DNA from: Planctomycetota bacterium
Lineage (GTDB): Bacteria; Planctomycetota; UBA8108; UBA1146
DNA length: 64,000 bases
Assembly (NCBI GenBank): GCA_016776905.1
Contig: JADHSM010000002.1
Location: 62,001-126,000, forward strand
Reading direction: 5' to 3'
The position numbers were made by a program, and so were the translations under genes. The notes under the pieces are model-generated. The model was not told the origin of the DNA and ran no database searches. It saw only the letters and a program-made list of their open reading frames with translations. This document shows, piece by piece, positions 16,521 through 26,219 of this stretch (its first letter is position 1; every line of letters begins with the position of its first letter).

Positions 16521-17906
16521 TTACTTTCGCAACACTTTCTTCAGTGACTTCTCTAGAGCTGAATAGTCTTGGAATCCTGGGCTCCTCGAAATCAAAACGC
16601 CCTTGCGATCAATAAAATAGACCGTCGGCATTCTCTTTAAATGATACTGCTGAAACCCGACTCCGTCGCCCTGAAGAAGCATTTTCTGCTGTAAACCCTC
16701 TTCGGAAACGTATTCACGGATCTTGATCGGACCGTCATTGTCCGCATTGACTCCAAGAACGACGACACCCTGCTGACGATACTCTTTCTGAATCCTGCTG
16801 AGGTGCGGAGACTCCGCACGACAGATACCTCACGAATATCCCCAGAATGCGAGCATGACGACTTTGCCGACATAGTCGGAAAGTTTGACCGGGTCACCGT
16901 CTAAATCTTCGAGAGTGAAGTCGGGAGCGGGCTTGCCCAGCATCTTTTTCGCACGTTCGTCGGGGTCGAGGGGTTGGGCTGCGAGTTCTCTCGCCTCCTT
17001 GAGCAAGCCAGCAATCTCTTTGACAACGGCACCCAGTGCACCCTTCTCATGAGTCTTACGCTCTTTCTTAAACATTTCCTCAGCAAGTTCTACAGCGGGA
17101 AGTGACATTCCTTTTCGTAGAACTCTGACAACAGGCTGTAGGAATTCGAAGCAGGATTCAATTTCATCCCCCTTCTCCTGTTCAAGAATTTCGACAGACG
17201 ATCTCTTCAGGTGCAATTCTCTGCCAGGAGAAGCTTCACCTCCGCGAGTAAAACCACCGACCCAATGAGCCTCGATCAATGCGCCCTTCTCGTCATAAAG
17301 AAGTTCTTCTTCAAACGCAGTCAACTTTAGGGGCTTCTTCCCGCCACGAATCTCAACTTCCTTAGGCTTCAGCTGCCCCTTCAAAGAAAATCCTGTTTCC
17401 ACTGATATATCTGACCTGACAACAGGAATGGTTCGACGAATTCCGATCGCGTTTCCATCGGCCCATCCTTCCCCTTCCTCTGCTTCCACCGCGGCGTGGA
17501 TTGCCACCAGAGCCTGCATCACTCCTGGAGAAAGAGGATCGAAAAGTTCAGGACGGGGTTTACCTTTTCTTTGAATTCTCAGCGACCCAATGGGGAACCC
17601 CCCGGGGTAGTTTTCTGTCTCTTCATCAAAGGCTCGCCAAATCCAACGAACTCCCCCCGGAGCTGGAACTTGATAAATCGTGATGTCGTATCGGGTTTCG
17701 TCTTTACCTTTGACCTCCCGAACTTCCCAGACTGCAGAGGCCACCGGGTCGTCCGCAACAGAGACCGGCTGGGGTCGATTCCCCGAAGCCAATACTGATT
17801 CTGAGGAAAAGATTCCGCAGGGGCCGAGAATTGCCAGCATGAGAAAAACGGTACTTTGAAGTCTTCCCAAAAGGCCTGAAGAATAGCGGGAACTGGGTCG
17901 AATCAT
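16521..17906 (-). CDS. Exported TlpA-like thioredoxin selenoprotein (in-frame UGA, U-G-I-C)
   Basis: Read through one UGA (16832-16830), this is a 461-residue exported protein. From the ATG at 17906 there is a signal peptide, a uncharacterised domain of about 290 residues, and an AhpC/TSA-TlpA redoxin domain (from about residue 324: GKPAPDFTLEDLDG). The active site reads AFWGYS-U-GICRAESPHL, where relatives have FWATWCPPCRAE, so U359 replaces the first Cys and C362 is retained. After the UGA the frame continues through a complete thioredoxin fold (MPTVYFIDRKGVL) to TAA. A strong SECIS-like hairpin follows the UGA. Probable role: thiol redox chemistry outside the cytoplasm. Confidence 0.85.
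16803..16819 (-). promoter_or_regulatory. Bacterial SECIS-like hairpin of the TlpA-like gene
   Basis: On the minus strand GTGCGGAGTCTCCGCAC forms a perfect 7-bp stem with a GUC loop, beginning 10 bases after the UGA. A short stem with GU in its apical loop about 11 bases after UGA is the arrangement of the E. coli fdhF element recognised by SelB. Confidence 0.75.
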
Positions 17907-18389
17907 TCTTTTTTCCAATCGACGGCGTTTCGCGAGAGAAATGGAGCCCCGGAGTGAGCCTTTGAGGTGAATCTACCCCAAATAACGGCTTCTCAGGTCC
18001 ATAAACCTAATCTCAATAGCCCCTCGTCGCAACCCAGCAACCCCTCTAGTTACAGTCCTGAGGGACGTCGTTACAGTCCTGAGGGACGGTTCAAACCGCA
18101 TTCCAGCTGCCGTCCAGCGGCAAAAACCCGTATTACCCGGCCCCTGGCAACTTTAGGTGCTGGTCACAACGACAAATATGCCGTATTCTGGAGACAGTGC
18201 TCTAGTTTGTGAAAACCGTCTGGGGAAAAACGACGTGTATCCATTCGAGACTTCAGGTTCTCCTGAATTCGCGAGGGATTCTTAACTGGGGAACGTCTAT
18301 CAGTATAGGTGGATATCTTTATCTATCTTTTCTCTGGTATGATCGTTTACTGAGAATTGTTTTTGACAGAACCATTGAAAGAAGGATCC
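17907..18389. other. Intergenic region with a duplicated 19-bp segment
   Basis: About 480 bases between divergent genes, presumably carrying both promoters. It contains a 19-base segment (GTTACAGTCCTGAGGGACG) at 18049-18067 repeated at 18070-18088. No coding sequence was recognised here. Confidence 0.6.
18049..18088. repeat. Tandem duplication, 19-bp unit, 21-bp period
   Basis: Two identical copies of GTTACAGTCCTGAGGGACG separated by two bases. Each unit contains a small inverted repeat (GTCC TGA GGGAC). Confidence 0.8.
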
Positions 18390-19094
18390 ATGTCCTTTCG
18401 TTCTCTTTTCATAATTCTGCTCCTCGTCTCTGGCTTGGTGAGCGGCAATACCCTTGTCACCCAAGCGGCAGATGATCTGCGCAAGCCACTGGATCTTCCC
18501 TCCGGTGGATCTTCCTCAGACGAAGAAGAAGAAGATGCTCCCGAATCCATCAACTTTTATGGGGGTGAATTCGAGGGGGATACATTTGTATTCTGCGTTC
18601 CCGCCTATGGGTTCTGTGGAGAAACAGATATCTTCGATAGTATCCGTCAAGAAGTCGGTTCAACATTAAACCAACTTTCAGGTGCTGTAGATTTCTCGGT
18701 TGTGGCTTACAACTCGCAGACATACATCTGGCGCCCTGACTGCTGCAGTGCCAATGCCGGCAACAAAGCATCGGCACAAGCATGGCTCGGCGGACTGGCT
18801 CCTATCGAAAATCACTGCCTTCTTGATGCCGCATTGGTCGCCATGGGCCTTGCTCAGCAAGCGCCAGGTTCACACAAGCAAGTCATCATTTGCGGTGCAC
18901 GCGAACCTTACTGCAACGGTTCCAGTGGTGGTAACTACGCTGATCTTTGCCTTGATTCGATTTCAGCGGCAAACTTTGAGAATCTTCCGATTCACACGAT
19001 CTACTTCACCAGTTCTTTCTACTCGGGTGAAGAATCCTTCTACGTGAATCTCTCCGCCATGAATGGTGGAAACTTCCGTCAGGTCGATTACTAA
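18390..19094 (+). CDS. Exported VWA-like domain protein
   Basis: From the ATG at 18390 (GAAGGA upstream) there is a signal peptide ending near TQAAD, an acidic linker (DEEEEDAPES), then a domain of about 180 residues. Its opening, GDTFVFCVPAYGFCGE, stands where von Willebrand factor A domains have DxVFVIDxSGSM, followed by helices and a central strand (FSVVAYNSQ) as in VWA. The metal-binding DxSxS residues are not conserved, so metal-dependent ligand binding is doubtful. The protein has several Cys (for example RPDCCSAN). It is a single-gene unit closed by a strong terminator. Confidence 0.68.
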   Translation: MSFRSLFIILLLVSGLVSGNTLVTQAADDLRKPLDLPSGGSSSDEEEEDAPESINFYGGEFEGDTFVFCVPAYGFCGETDIFDSIRQEVGSTLNQLSGAVDFSVVAYNSQTYIWRPDCCSANAGNKASAQAWLGGLAPIENHCLLDAALVAMGLAQQAPGSHKQVIICGAREPYCNGSSGGNYADLCLDSISAANFENLPIHTIYFTSSFYSGEESFYVNLSAMNGGNFRQVDY

Positions 19095-19118
19095 ACCCTG
19101 ACAGATTTCAAATAAAAG

Positions 19119-19153
19119 AACTCCGGTGGCTCAACAGCCACCGGAGTTCTTTT
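19119..19153 (+). terminator. Rho-independent terminator after the VWA-like gene
   Basis: CTCCGGTGGCT pairs perfectly with AGCCACCGGAG around a CAAC loop and is followed by a run of T. Confidence 0.92.
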
Positions 19154-19208
19154 TTTTTGGGGGGAGGGAAGCGAGAACACTTTGGGAATCCTCAATGCGA
19201 GTGCCCCA

Positions 19209-19289
19209 CTGCTCGTCTCTCCCTATCGTCGCTACCTGCTCGTCTCTCCCTATCGTCGCTACCTGCTCGTCTCTCCCCTATCGTCGCAT
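19209..19289. repeat. Three tandem copies of a 27-bp unit
   Basis: Two identical 27-base units (19209-19235, 19236-19262) beginning CTGCTCGTCTCTCCCTATCG and a third, slightly changed copy from 19263. They fill the gap between the terminator and the 3' end of mraY. No coding or structural role is evident. Confidence 0.8.
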
Positions 19290-19354
19290 GCGGCCGTCTC
19301 TTGCAGACGTCGACATTCCCTCATGAATCATTCCCGCCGCTCCTGAATGGACGC

Positions 19355-20455
19355 TCAGCGTATCTTCAGAACCAACACGATCAGGATAGGTCCGAGAACA
19401 GCCTGTATGAGTACGAGGCGAATCAAGACTTGAGTCGGAGACCAATGAAGGTTCTTAAGGCAATGATCGTGAAGCGGGCATGTCACCTTGATGAAATTCC
19501 TCCAACTGAACAGCTTGATCAAGGTGATCTTGACCAATCCAGTCCCTCCGTTGGCAAGAATCAAAGGAGCGACAACCAAGATCAAGGCGGGGTTCCCTGT
19601 CGCGAGAACAAAGATCCCCAACAACAGTCCCAGAGATCGAGATCCCGCATCTCCCATCAATAAAGATGATGGGTGAGCATTGAACCAAAGATAGGAAGCC
19701 AATGTTCCTAGAGTGACAGAGACCACGACAGCCCAGTTGGCGGCCATCTCATAAAATGGGACGAGTAAGTAACGGGAAGCTTCAACATGCCCGACAACAC
19801 CGTATAGAACTCCTCCCAAAGGAAGGAATGCGATCGCCAAGAGGCTTCCGGATAATCCATCGACCCCATCGGAACAATTTGTCGTGTTGATCGCCAACCA
19901 CAATAAAAATGTCGCGCCTATGAAATAGAACCACTTTGGAATCATAATGGGGGCTAACATTCCCATAGTGCCATCGAGAGCCGCCTCCATTCCCATCTTG
20001 GGCGCGTAGATAGGCCACCAGATTTCGATATTTGACTGCCCCCTCAGCATTGCCCAAGAAACGACAGCGCAAATCACAAAATCGAGGAGTCCTTTACGAA
20101 ATCGTCCCCACGAATTTTCGCTTCGATCATCGAGGAAACCGGCCAGCATGGCGCAGAGCACCGCGATCAAGATCACACCACGGTACGGATCCCAGGGAAC
20201 CACTAACAAACAGACCAGAAGCAGGACTGGAATGAAGAGCACGCCGGCACCTGTCGGTTTTCCGACAGACTTTTGACCTTCTGCTGCGTGTTCACGCCCT
20301 CGATCTGTCGGCAAAAACTGTTTCTTAGTTCTCAATATCCAAAATGTACCCAGTGCAGAGAGGAGCCCTCCTATTGAACAAAGGACAAGATGTGAATTGA
20401 GAAGGCGTAAAGGCCCCCAGAGATGTTGATAATTTTCACCCAGCCAGTAAAGCAC
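19355..20455 (-). CDS. mraY: Phospho-N-acetylmuramoyl-pentapeptide-transferase
   Basis: Multi-pass membrane enzyme that transfers phospho-MurNAc-pentapeptide from UDP to undecaprenyl phosphate, forming lipid I for peptidoglycan. MraY signatures are visible: KPTGAG, AGFLDDRSE, INTTNCSDGVDGLSG with the DDD-type acidic residues, FNAHPSSLLMGDAGS, and a C-terminal CPLHDHCLKNL in place of PLHHHFE. The 366-residue length is normal, with about ten hydrophobic segments. It is not in a mur/fts cluster here, but alone between small secreted-protein genes. Confidence 0.9.
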   Translation of the reverse strand: MLYWLGENYQHLWGPLRLLNSHLVLCSIGGLLSALGTFWILRTKKQFLPTDRGREHAAEGQKSVGKPTGAGVLFIPVLLLVCLLVVPWDPYRGVILIAVLCAMLAGFLDDRSENSWGRFRKGLLDFVICAVVSWAMLRGQSNIEIWWPIYAPKMGMEAALDGTMGMLAPIMIPKWFYFIGATFLLWLAINTTNCSDGVDGLSGSLLAIAFLPLGGVLYGVVGHVEASRYLLVPFYEMAANWAVVVSVTLGTLASYLWFNAHPSSLLMGDAGSRSLGLLLGIFVLATGNPALILVVAPLILANGGTGLVKITLIKLFSWRNFIKVTCPLHDHCLKNLHWSPTQVLIRLVLIQAVLGPILIVLVLKIR

Positions 20456-20603
20456 GCATTTCCCCCGTCAGGCCCGGGAGAGCCGAATGGCAACCATCTT
20501 GGAAAGATGGCATGACCCTGGCGTACGAGCGTCCCCCCGAGTGCGCACAGGATAGCGTTCCAGAGGTAAAACTGAAAGTGTAGATTTTGACACTGGTTCA
20601 GCG

Positions 20604-20641
20604 GGCCGGGACTGTATCGGTTGGCCGGGACTGTATCGGTT
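20604..20641. repeat. Perfect 19-bp tandem duplication upstream of mraY
   Basis: GGCCGGGACTGTATCGGTT occurs twice, at 20604-20622 and 20623-20641, in the 244-base gap between mraY and the next gene. It may lie in the mraY leader. No other element was recognised in this gap. Confidence 0.85.
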
Positions 20642-20699
20642 GAGCGAGACTGTCACTGCTGGTCGGAGTCGAGCTGAAGTCTGCGATCCGAATCCGGGA

Positions 20700-21500
20700 T
20701 TATCTTCCCCCGGTACTCGAATCTTCTTTACTGGAACCGCCCTCAGATCCTTTTTCAGGTTTGCCGGATCCGGCTCGCCGAGCAGCTTTAATCTCTTCAC
20801 GGCGCTGATCTTCCACCTTACGTGTACGGATCGCACTCCCATAGGGGCGCTGAAATGAATCCCCGAGTTCCTCATTCGCCACGATTTTCTTCAGCGCTTC
20901 ATCGAGGAGCAATTTTCGGTTCAAGTTCCGTCCCCAAATATCATCATCGATAGCGCCGTGATAAACAATCTTGCCCTTGTGAACAACAACGTATGTAGGA
21001 CTCACACTCACCCCGATGGATTCGGCGAGCTTGGCATCCGGATCGAGAAGAAACTCTTGGGAAACGGAGTACTTCTCTTTCCAGTCGATAAAACGCTGGG
21101 GGTGACAAAAGAAGGTGGAGTCGATCGTATACCACGGGACTCCCTGCGTCTCCCAACGACGAATCATCGGTTGAACTCGTTTTTGGATATAAAGTCTTTG
21201 GAAAAAGCGACAACTCGGTACAGCGAACTCCAAAATCAATGTCTTGTCCTTGAAGTCACTCAATCTGACGATTTCGCCCTCAATATTTTTGACCTCAACA
21301 TCTGGAAAATCCATACCGAGGGTGCGAATCGGATCGAATGCCTTCGGCACTGGGGCAGAAGGCTCTTTCTCGTCCTCAACCACAATTTTCTTTTCGGAAC
21401 TTTGTGGAGATTTCTGAGCCAAATCTTGCGCATCCTGTGAACTGGAAACACCACTCACAAGCAAAGCGATAATTGTCACCAGAAGAACAACGTAATGCAT
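20700..21500 (-). CDS. Exported redoxin (AhpC/TSA-like) with single active-site Cys
   Basis: A 266-residue exported thioredoxin-fold protein: signal peptide (about residues 1-20), acidic linker, then a redoxin domain from about residue 65 (MDFPDVEVKNIEGEIVRLSDF). The active-site position reads LEFAVPSCRFFQ: C97 is present but the second Cys of CxxC is replaced by Phe. VSPTYVVVHKGKIVYHGAIDD is the usual cis-Pro strand and turn of the fold. The C-terminus is a basic, then Gly/Ser-rich tail. It could be a 1-Cys peroxidase-like or partner protein. It is divergent from the TPR-thioredoxin gene at 21797. Confidence 0.72.
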   Translation of the reverse strand: MHYVVLLVTIIALLVSGVSSSQDAQDLAQKSPQSSEKKIVVEDEKEPSAPVPKAFDPIRTLGMDFPDVEVKNIEGEIVRLSDFKDKTLILEFAVPSCRFFQRLYIQKRVQPMIRRWETQGVPWYTIDSTFFCHPQRFIDWKEKYSVSQEFLLDPDAKLAESIGVSVSPTYVVVHKGKIVYHGAIDDDIWGRNLNRKLLLDEALKKIVANEELGDSFQRPYGSAIRTRKVEDQRREEIKAARRAGSGKPEKGSEGGSSKEDSSTGGR

Positions 21501-21796
21501 GATCCAACCCCTAAAACTTCACAGTATTCCTACGACTGAATCCTAGAATGAGATTTATCACGAAACCTCATTCCGGTTACCACAATAGAATACCATCTTG
21601 GCCCTAGAATCGCAGGGATCCGGAAATCCGGCTCGATTACGAATCAACCGCTCATTATGGTACTATTCTGCGGAAAAGCCCTACTGCACGGATTCTAAAG
21701 GCTGGGTGACAGAATATCCTGAAGGATCAACCCGGCGAGAAACCCACACAACCTCGCTGGACGGACTGAAATAGCGATAGAAAAGGACCGAGTGTC

Positions 21797-23431
21797 ATGC
21801 ATCACACTGATATCTCTTCTACTGATACTAATATTTCTGGTGCTCACAACCGCACGCCCCAAGAAGGTGTGGGTGAGCGTTCAGGAATCTCCATCTTGAT
21901 GGTTCTGCTGCTGGTATTGGGAACCGTCTCTCCCCCACTCATGGCACAAGATGAAGTTTCAGTCCCTCCGACGACTCCAGTTTCAAAGTCACCCACCGAA
22001 ACAGATCAAAAGGCAGCCGAGCTCGCTCAAATGGTCGCGGAAAAATTGGCCTTGATTCCTGACCCGAGAACACTCAAGCGTGAAGACCTCCCTGCGGTTT
22101 TTCTTATTCTTGATGATGGTATCGATGCGGGACGTCGCTTTGTTCGGGAATACCCCGACAGTGAACTCTTACCAAAGGTATGCATCGATCTGAGTCGACT
22201 ATTGATTCTAAATGTGGATCGCCACATCGGTCTCCTGGCTCAGGCTTCTAAAGAGTCCGGTGCACCGATGACCGCGACTCAACGCTTTGAAGAACAGACT
22301 TTCTATCTCTCCGAAGTCCTCCAACTCGCACGAACAGCCCTTTCAGGAAATCTACCACCCTCTCAAATCTGTCGTGCAGAAATCGCGCTGGGTGATGCAC
22401 TCCTCAAATCAAGGGCGCCAGCAGAAGCGGCAAAAGCATTTAGCCGTGCACTGCTTCTCGATCTTTCTGCTGTGGATGGGAACGAACTACGGATTAGAGA
22501 AGTCGAAGCACTCGAATTGGCTGGAGAATACCCTGCGATGCTCAAGTCCGGACTGGGCATACTCGAAGATCATTCCGAGACCGCTTTTCTTCCCCACGTC
22601 GTGTACTTCACACATAAAGCCTGCCGACACCTTGGAAAGCTAAGTACAGGTCGTGATTTATGGAGAACTTGGGGGCCAGTTCTTGATGCTGGTAAGACCG
22701 CAGGTGCAAAAATAAAACTCCCAGGAGTGGAGCAAGCCTTTACGGTTCCTGAAGGCAAAGAGAATGACTTCGCGATGATGGCAGACCGGGCAGGGTTTTA
22801 TGAAGGCTTTTATCAGCTCGCCCTAGGTGAAAAAGAATCGGCTCTCCAAGCACTACTCGCATTTAATGACTCGATTTATGAACGCATCAATAGCGGTGAT
22901 ACCTTGTCGATGCCTACGAAAACATACTTCGAGTTCCAGTCGATTCCTATGTCCCAGAGAATCGATGTTCTTCATGGAAAGAAAGCACCTTCTCTTGATG
23001 GTGTAACTTGGATTCAGGACAACCCTCTCTCTGCGGATTCAAAACTAGAGTTACGTATTTTCTGCGATAGCAGTCGTGGAAATAATCGTCAGGGTCGATT
23101 TCTTGACATCGTCAAGAAATTGGAAGCGGAGTTTTCTTCTCAAGGCTTATCTGTAGTTTGGATCAGCGGAGTTCTCAGGGAAGAAAGAGGACCGGTTGAA
23201 AGTGCAGCCATGATGAAAATTGCCCAGAGCAAAAACCTTGGGTGGAAAATCGGAGTGCAGGCCGGTCAAGATAAAGGCGTCCTTGATCGTCATTTGGTTT
23301 CTCATGGCGGAACCATTTTATTCCTCCTCGATGCAGAGAAAAAAATTAGGTGGGAAGTCATTGATCCCATGTTCTGGGATGAAGGTCTTTACAGAACTAT
23401 TATTCGGAGACTCCTTGCCTCAGGATCCTGA
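21797..23431 (+). CDS. Exported TPR protein with degenerate thioredoxin-like C-terminus
   Basis: A 544-residue protein with an N-terminal export signal (hydrophobic about residues 32-49, ending PPLMAQ). Residues about 70-290 are helical, with TPR-like units (GDALLKSRAPAEAAKAFSRALLL, LELAGEYPAML). The last 140 residues have the strand/helix pattern of a thioredoxin fold (ELRIFCDSSRG, SVVWISGVL, GTILFLLDAEKKIRWEVID), but the CxxC is reduced to a single Cys, so redox activity is doubtful. Its end overlaps the start of the ferredoxin gene by about 50 bases, indicating coexpression. Confidence 0.65.
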   Translation: MHHTDISSTDTNISGAHNRTPQEGVGERSGISILMVLLLVLGTVSPPLMAQDEVSVPPTTPVSKSPTETDQKAAELAQMVAEKLALIPDPRTLKREDLPAVFLILDDGIDAGRRFVREYPDSELLPKVCIDLSRLLILNVDRHIGLLAQASKESGAPMTATQRFEEQTFYLSEVLQLARTALSGNLPPSQICRAEIALGDALLKSRAPAEAAKAFSRALLLDLSAVDGNELRIREVEALELAGEYPAMLKSGLGILEDHSETAFLPHVVYFTHKACRHLGKLSTGRDLWRTWGPVLDAGKTAGAKIKLPGVEQAFTVPEGKENDFAMMADRAGFYEGFYQLALGEKESALQALLAFNDSIYERINSGDTLSMPTKTYFEFQSIPMSQRIDVLHGKKAPSLDGVTWIQDNPLSADSKLELRIFCDSSRGNNRQGRFLDIVKKLEAEFSSQGLSVVWISGVLREERGPVESAAMMKIAQSKNLGWKIGVQAGQDKGVLDRHLVSHGGTILFLLDAEKKIRWEVIDPMFWDEGLYRTIIRRLLASGS

Positions 23432-23810
23432 AAACTCTGATGAGGTCACACGGCCCTACGACCGTCTCGTGCTCGTTTGTGTGAAGGGCAAAAGTTGCCC
23501 GCTTCAAGGAGCCGAGAATACATGTTCTCAATTGCGTGAAGAAATCTTCCAAAAAGGTCTCACTCACCGCATCAGGGTCGTCAAATCTGGCTGCCTTGCC
23601 CAATGTGGTCACGGTCCTGTGGTCGCCGTTGAGCCGGATGGGTCGTGGTTTTCCGAGATCACAGAAGAGAAGGTGCCCTCCCTCGCCCGCTGGCTACTCG
23701 GCGAGGCAGAATTACCTCGAGAATTGCTCTTTAGCCCTCCACAACGCGGTAAAAACATACTTCCTGTGAAAGATTGGCCGATCCCACCCGAGGTCGATTC
23801 TGAGTCCTGA
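23379..23810 (+). CDS. (2Fe-2S) ferredoxin domain protein
   Basis: A 143-residue protein with the thioredoxin-like [2Fe-2S] ferredoxin pattern: VLVCVKGKSC, then a Cys about 10 residues later (ENTC), then VVKSGCLAQCGHGPVVAVEPDG. These Cys would bind the cluster as in (2Fe-2S) ferredoxins and the NuoE C-domain. The ATG at 23379 is the best start, inside the end of the upstream TPR gene but in another frame. It is a soluble electron carrier; the partner is unknown. Confidence 0.82.
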   Translation: MKVFTELLFGDSLPQDPENSDEVTRPYDRLVLVCVKGKSCPLQGAENTCSQLREEIFQKGLTHRIRVVKSGCLAQCGHGPVVAVEPDGSWFSEITEEKVPSLARWLLGEAELPRELLFSPPQRGKNILPVKDWPIPPEVDSES

Positions 23811-24011
23811 GGGCCTTTTTCAGCCCCGATCTGCGCCTCAACCCTCTCGGGGGTTCCAAAAGAGACTCTGGAATCCTGCCGTTTCCTTCCAGAATCTATC
23901 CACACAGAGGATCCACGACGATATCCTTGGCGTCTGTAAGCATGGACCCGAGAGTAGATAACGATCGGGCATCCTCCAAAAACACCGGGATAGATCCCGA
24001 GGAGAAGGCAG

Positions 24012-26096
24012 ATGAGTCAAGACATTACGCAGATGCGAAACATCGGCATCAGCGCTCACATCGATAGTGGAAAGACGACCCTCACCGAGAGGATCCTCTT
24101 CTATACCAATAGAATTCACTCCATTCACGAAGTTCGTGGCAAGGACGGCGTCGGGGCAACCATGGACTCCATGGAACTCGAACGGGAACGTGGCATCACG
24201 ATCCAGTCCGCAGCGACTTACCTAGAGTGGAAAGAAAAGCATATCAATATCATTGATACGCCAGGACACGTCGACTTCACCGTCGAAGTGGAGAGAGCTC
24301 TGCGCGTTCTCGATGGTGCTATTCTTGTTCTATGCTCCGTCTCTGGTGTTCAGAGTCAGTCCATTACGGTCGATCGTCAGATGAGACGGTACAACGTTCC
24401 GAGACTCGCATTCGTGAACAAATGTGACCGAACCGGAGCAGACCCTCTCAGGGTGTGTGATCAACTGCGCGAAAAACTGCGCCTGAACTCCGTCATGTTC
24501 CAACTTCCTATCGGACTGGAAAATGACCACGTTGGAGTCGTAGATTTGATCACCATGAAGGCGATCTACTTCGATGGCGATAGTGGAGAAAATCTTCGCT
24601 ACGAAGACATTCCAGCAGAAATGATGGAAGAAGCTGAAGAGCGTCGAGAAACAATGCTCGATGCGATCTCCATGTTCTCCGACGAGCTCACTGAAGCAAT
24701 GTTGGACGAAAAGGTCACTGAAGAGTTGATCATGGAAGCCACGCGCAATGGAGTCATATCACGTGAGCTCTGCCCGGTATTCTGTGGATCAGCCTACAAG
24801 AACAAGGGCGTGCAGCCATTGATGGACGCCGTTCTTGCGTTCCTGCCCAGCCCCACTGACATCCCCAACTACGCCATTGACCCGGAAAACGAAGAAGAGC
24901 GTCATCTTGTCACCAACGACGACTCGGACCCTCTGCTGAGTTATGCCTTTAAACTGGAAGATGGGGCATACGGTCAGTTGACGTACGTCCGTATCTACCA
25001 AGGGAAACTGGTAAAGGGCGATTTCATTCACAACGCCAGGACAGAGAAAAAAGTCAAGGTCGGCAGAATCGTCCGAATGCACTCGGATAACATGGACGAC
25101 ATCGACGAAGCAGGCTCCGGTGATATTGTGGCACTGTTCGGTATCGACTGTGCTTCGGGAGACACCTTCCGTTCTAACAACACCAATCTCGTCCTCGATT
25201 CGATGCATGTTCCCGAGCCTGTGATTCACCTCGCCATCAAGCCTGTTGATAGAAAAGCTTCTGACAACATGTCGAAGGCTCTTCAGAGATTCACTAAAGA
25301 AGATCCCACCTTCAGGGTTCGCTTTGACGCTGTCAGTAGCGAAACCATCGTTTCAGGAATGGGAGAACTTCACCTTGAGGTTTACATCGAACGCATGAAG
25401 CGTGAGTTCAAAGCCGAAGTCGAAGTTGGAGCACCTCAGGTCGCCTTCCGTGAGAGAATTACTCAAGTCACTGATTACGACTACACTCACAAGAAGCAGA
25501 CCGGTGGATCTGGACAGTTTGGTCGCATCATTGGAACAGTAGGACCGAATGAAAATGGTGCCTTCGAGTTCGAGAGCAAGGTCACTGGAGGAAACGTTCC
25601 CAGAGAATACATTCCTTCCGTCGAAAAAGGTTTTGCTGCCAGTATTGTCAAGGGTCAGTTGATCGGTGCACCTGTCGATGGCCTGAGTGTCATCCTCAGC
25701 GACGGTAACTATCACCAAGTGGACTCCTCTGACATGGCATTCCAAGCCGCCGCCAAAGGTTGCTTCAGAGAGTACTACATGAAAGCGAAGCCTGAGGTGC
25801 TCGAGCCCCTCATGAAAGTAGAACTCGAAGGTCCGAGTGAATTCCAAGGAGATATGATTGGAACCCTCAACCAACGTCGAGGAATTCTGACCGACACCTT
25901 CGACGATGACGGATTTGTTCGCATCGAGGCGGATGTCCCCCTGGCAGAGATGTTTGGATACTCAACGATCCTAAGATCGGCCACACAGGGTAAGGCAGAA
26001 TTCACAATGGAGTTCGCTCGCTACTCTCCTGCTCCACGAGACGTTCAGGAAGAACTGATCGCCAAGTACAAGCAGGAGCTTGAAGATAAGAAGTAG
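24012..26096 (+). CDS. fusA: Elongation factor G
   Basis: A 694-residue translational GTPase that drives tRNA-mRNA translocation. G motifs: [26 protein letters not shown]. The switch I sequence and domains II-V are complete ([30 protein letters not shown]). GAGGAGAAGG precedes the ATG. It stands outside a str (rpsL-rpsG-fusA-tuf) operon, so it may be one of several EF-G copies, which many planctomycetes carry. A bidirectional terminator follows. Confidence 0.95.
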   Translation: MSQDITQMRNIGISAHIDSGKTTLTERILFYTNRIHSIHEVRGKDGVGATMDSMELERERGITIQSAATYLEWKEKHINIIDTPGHVDFTVEVERALRVLDGAILVLCSVSGVQSQSITVDRQMRRYNVPRLAFVNKCDRTGADPLRVCDQLREKLRLNSVMFQLPIGLENDHVGVVDLITMKAIYFDGDSGENLRYEDIPAEMMEEAEERRETMLDAISMFSDELTEAMLDEKVTEELIMEATRNGVISRELCPVFCGSAYKNKGVQPLMDAVLAFLPSPTDIPNYAIDPENEEERHLVTNDDSDPLLSYAFKLEDGAYGQLTYVRIYQGKLVKGDFIHNARTEKKVKVGRIVRMHSDNMDDIDEAGSGDIVALFGIDCASGDTFRSNNTNLVLDSMHVPEPVIHLAIKPVDRKASDNMSKALQRFTKEDPTFRVRFDAVSSETIVSGMGELHLEVYIERMKREFKAEVEVGAPQVAFRERITQVTDYDYTHKKQTGGSGQFGRIIGTVGPNENGAFEFESKVTGGNVPREYIPSVEKGFAASIVKGQLIGAPVDGLSVILSDGNYHQVDSSDMAFQAAAKGCFREYYMKAKPEVLEPLMKVELEGPSEFQGDMIGTLNQRRGILTDTFDDDGFVRIEADVPLAEMFGYSTILRSATQGKAEFTMEFARYSPAPRDVQEELIAKYKQELEDKK

Positions 26097-26140
26097 ACTT
26101 CTTCAGTAATATCCCGATCTCAGGATCAGGATTCTTAAAA

Positions 26141-26178
26141 AAACGCCCGGAAGACCACTTTGGCCTTCCGGGCGTTTT
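26141..26178. terminator. Bidirectional terminator between fusA and the aldehyde dehydrogenase
   Basis: A perfect CGCCCGGAAG/CTTCCGGGCG hairpin is flanked by A-rich and T-rich tracts, serving the convergent genes on both strands. Confidence 0.9.
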
Positions 26179-26219
26179 CTCATCCACTCAAAATCAGGAA
26201 CGGAGTGACAGAACATAAA

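Noticed and set aside
16830-16832. UGA in the TlpA-like gene as a simple stop, pseudogene or general UGA recoding
   Set aside because: The UGA sits at a catalytic Cys, the downstream frame is intact and a SECIS-like hairpin follows. General recoding is excluded because many genes here end in UGA and RF2 is present.
19157-19663. 168-residue plus-strand frame opposite the end of mraY
   Set aside because: It runs through the 27-bp repeats and then antisense to mraY; no independent support.
20468-20875. 135-residue minus-strand open frame overlapping the redoxin gene
   Set aside because: It is in another frame of the redoxin gene and crosses the duplicated 19-bp unit; the composition is unlike a protein.
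24789-25874. Minus-strand open frames of 146 and 173 residues opposite fusA
   Set aside because: These are antisense shadows of the strongly codon-biased EF-G gene.
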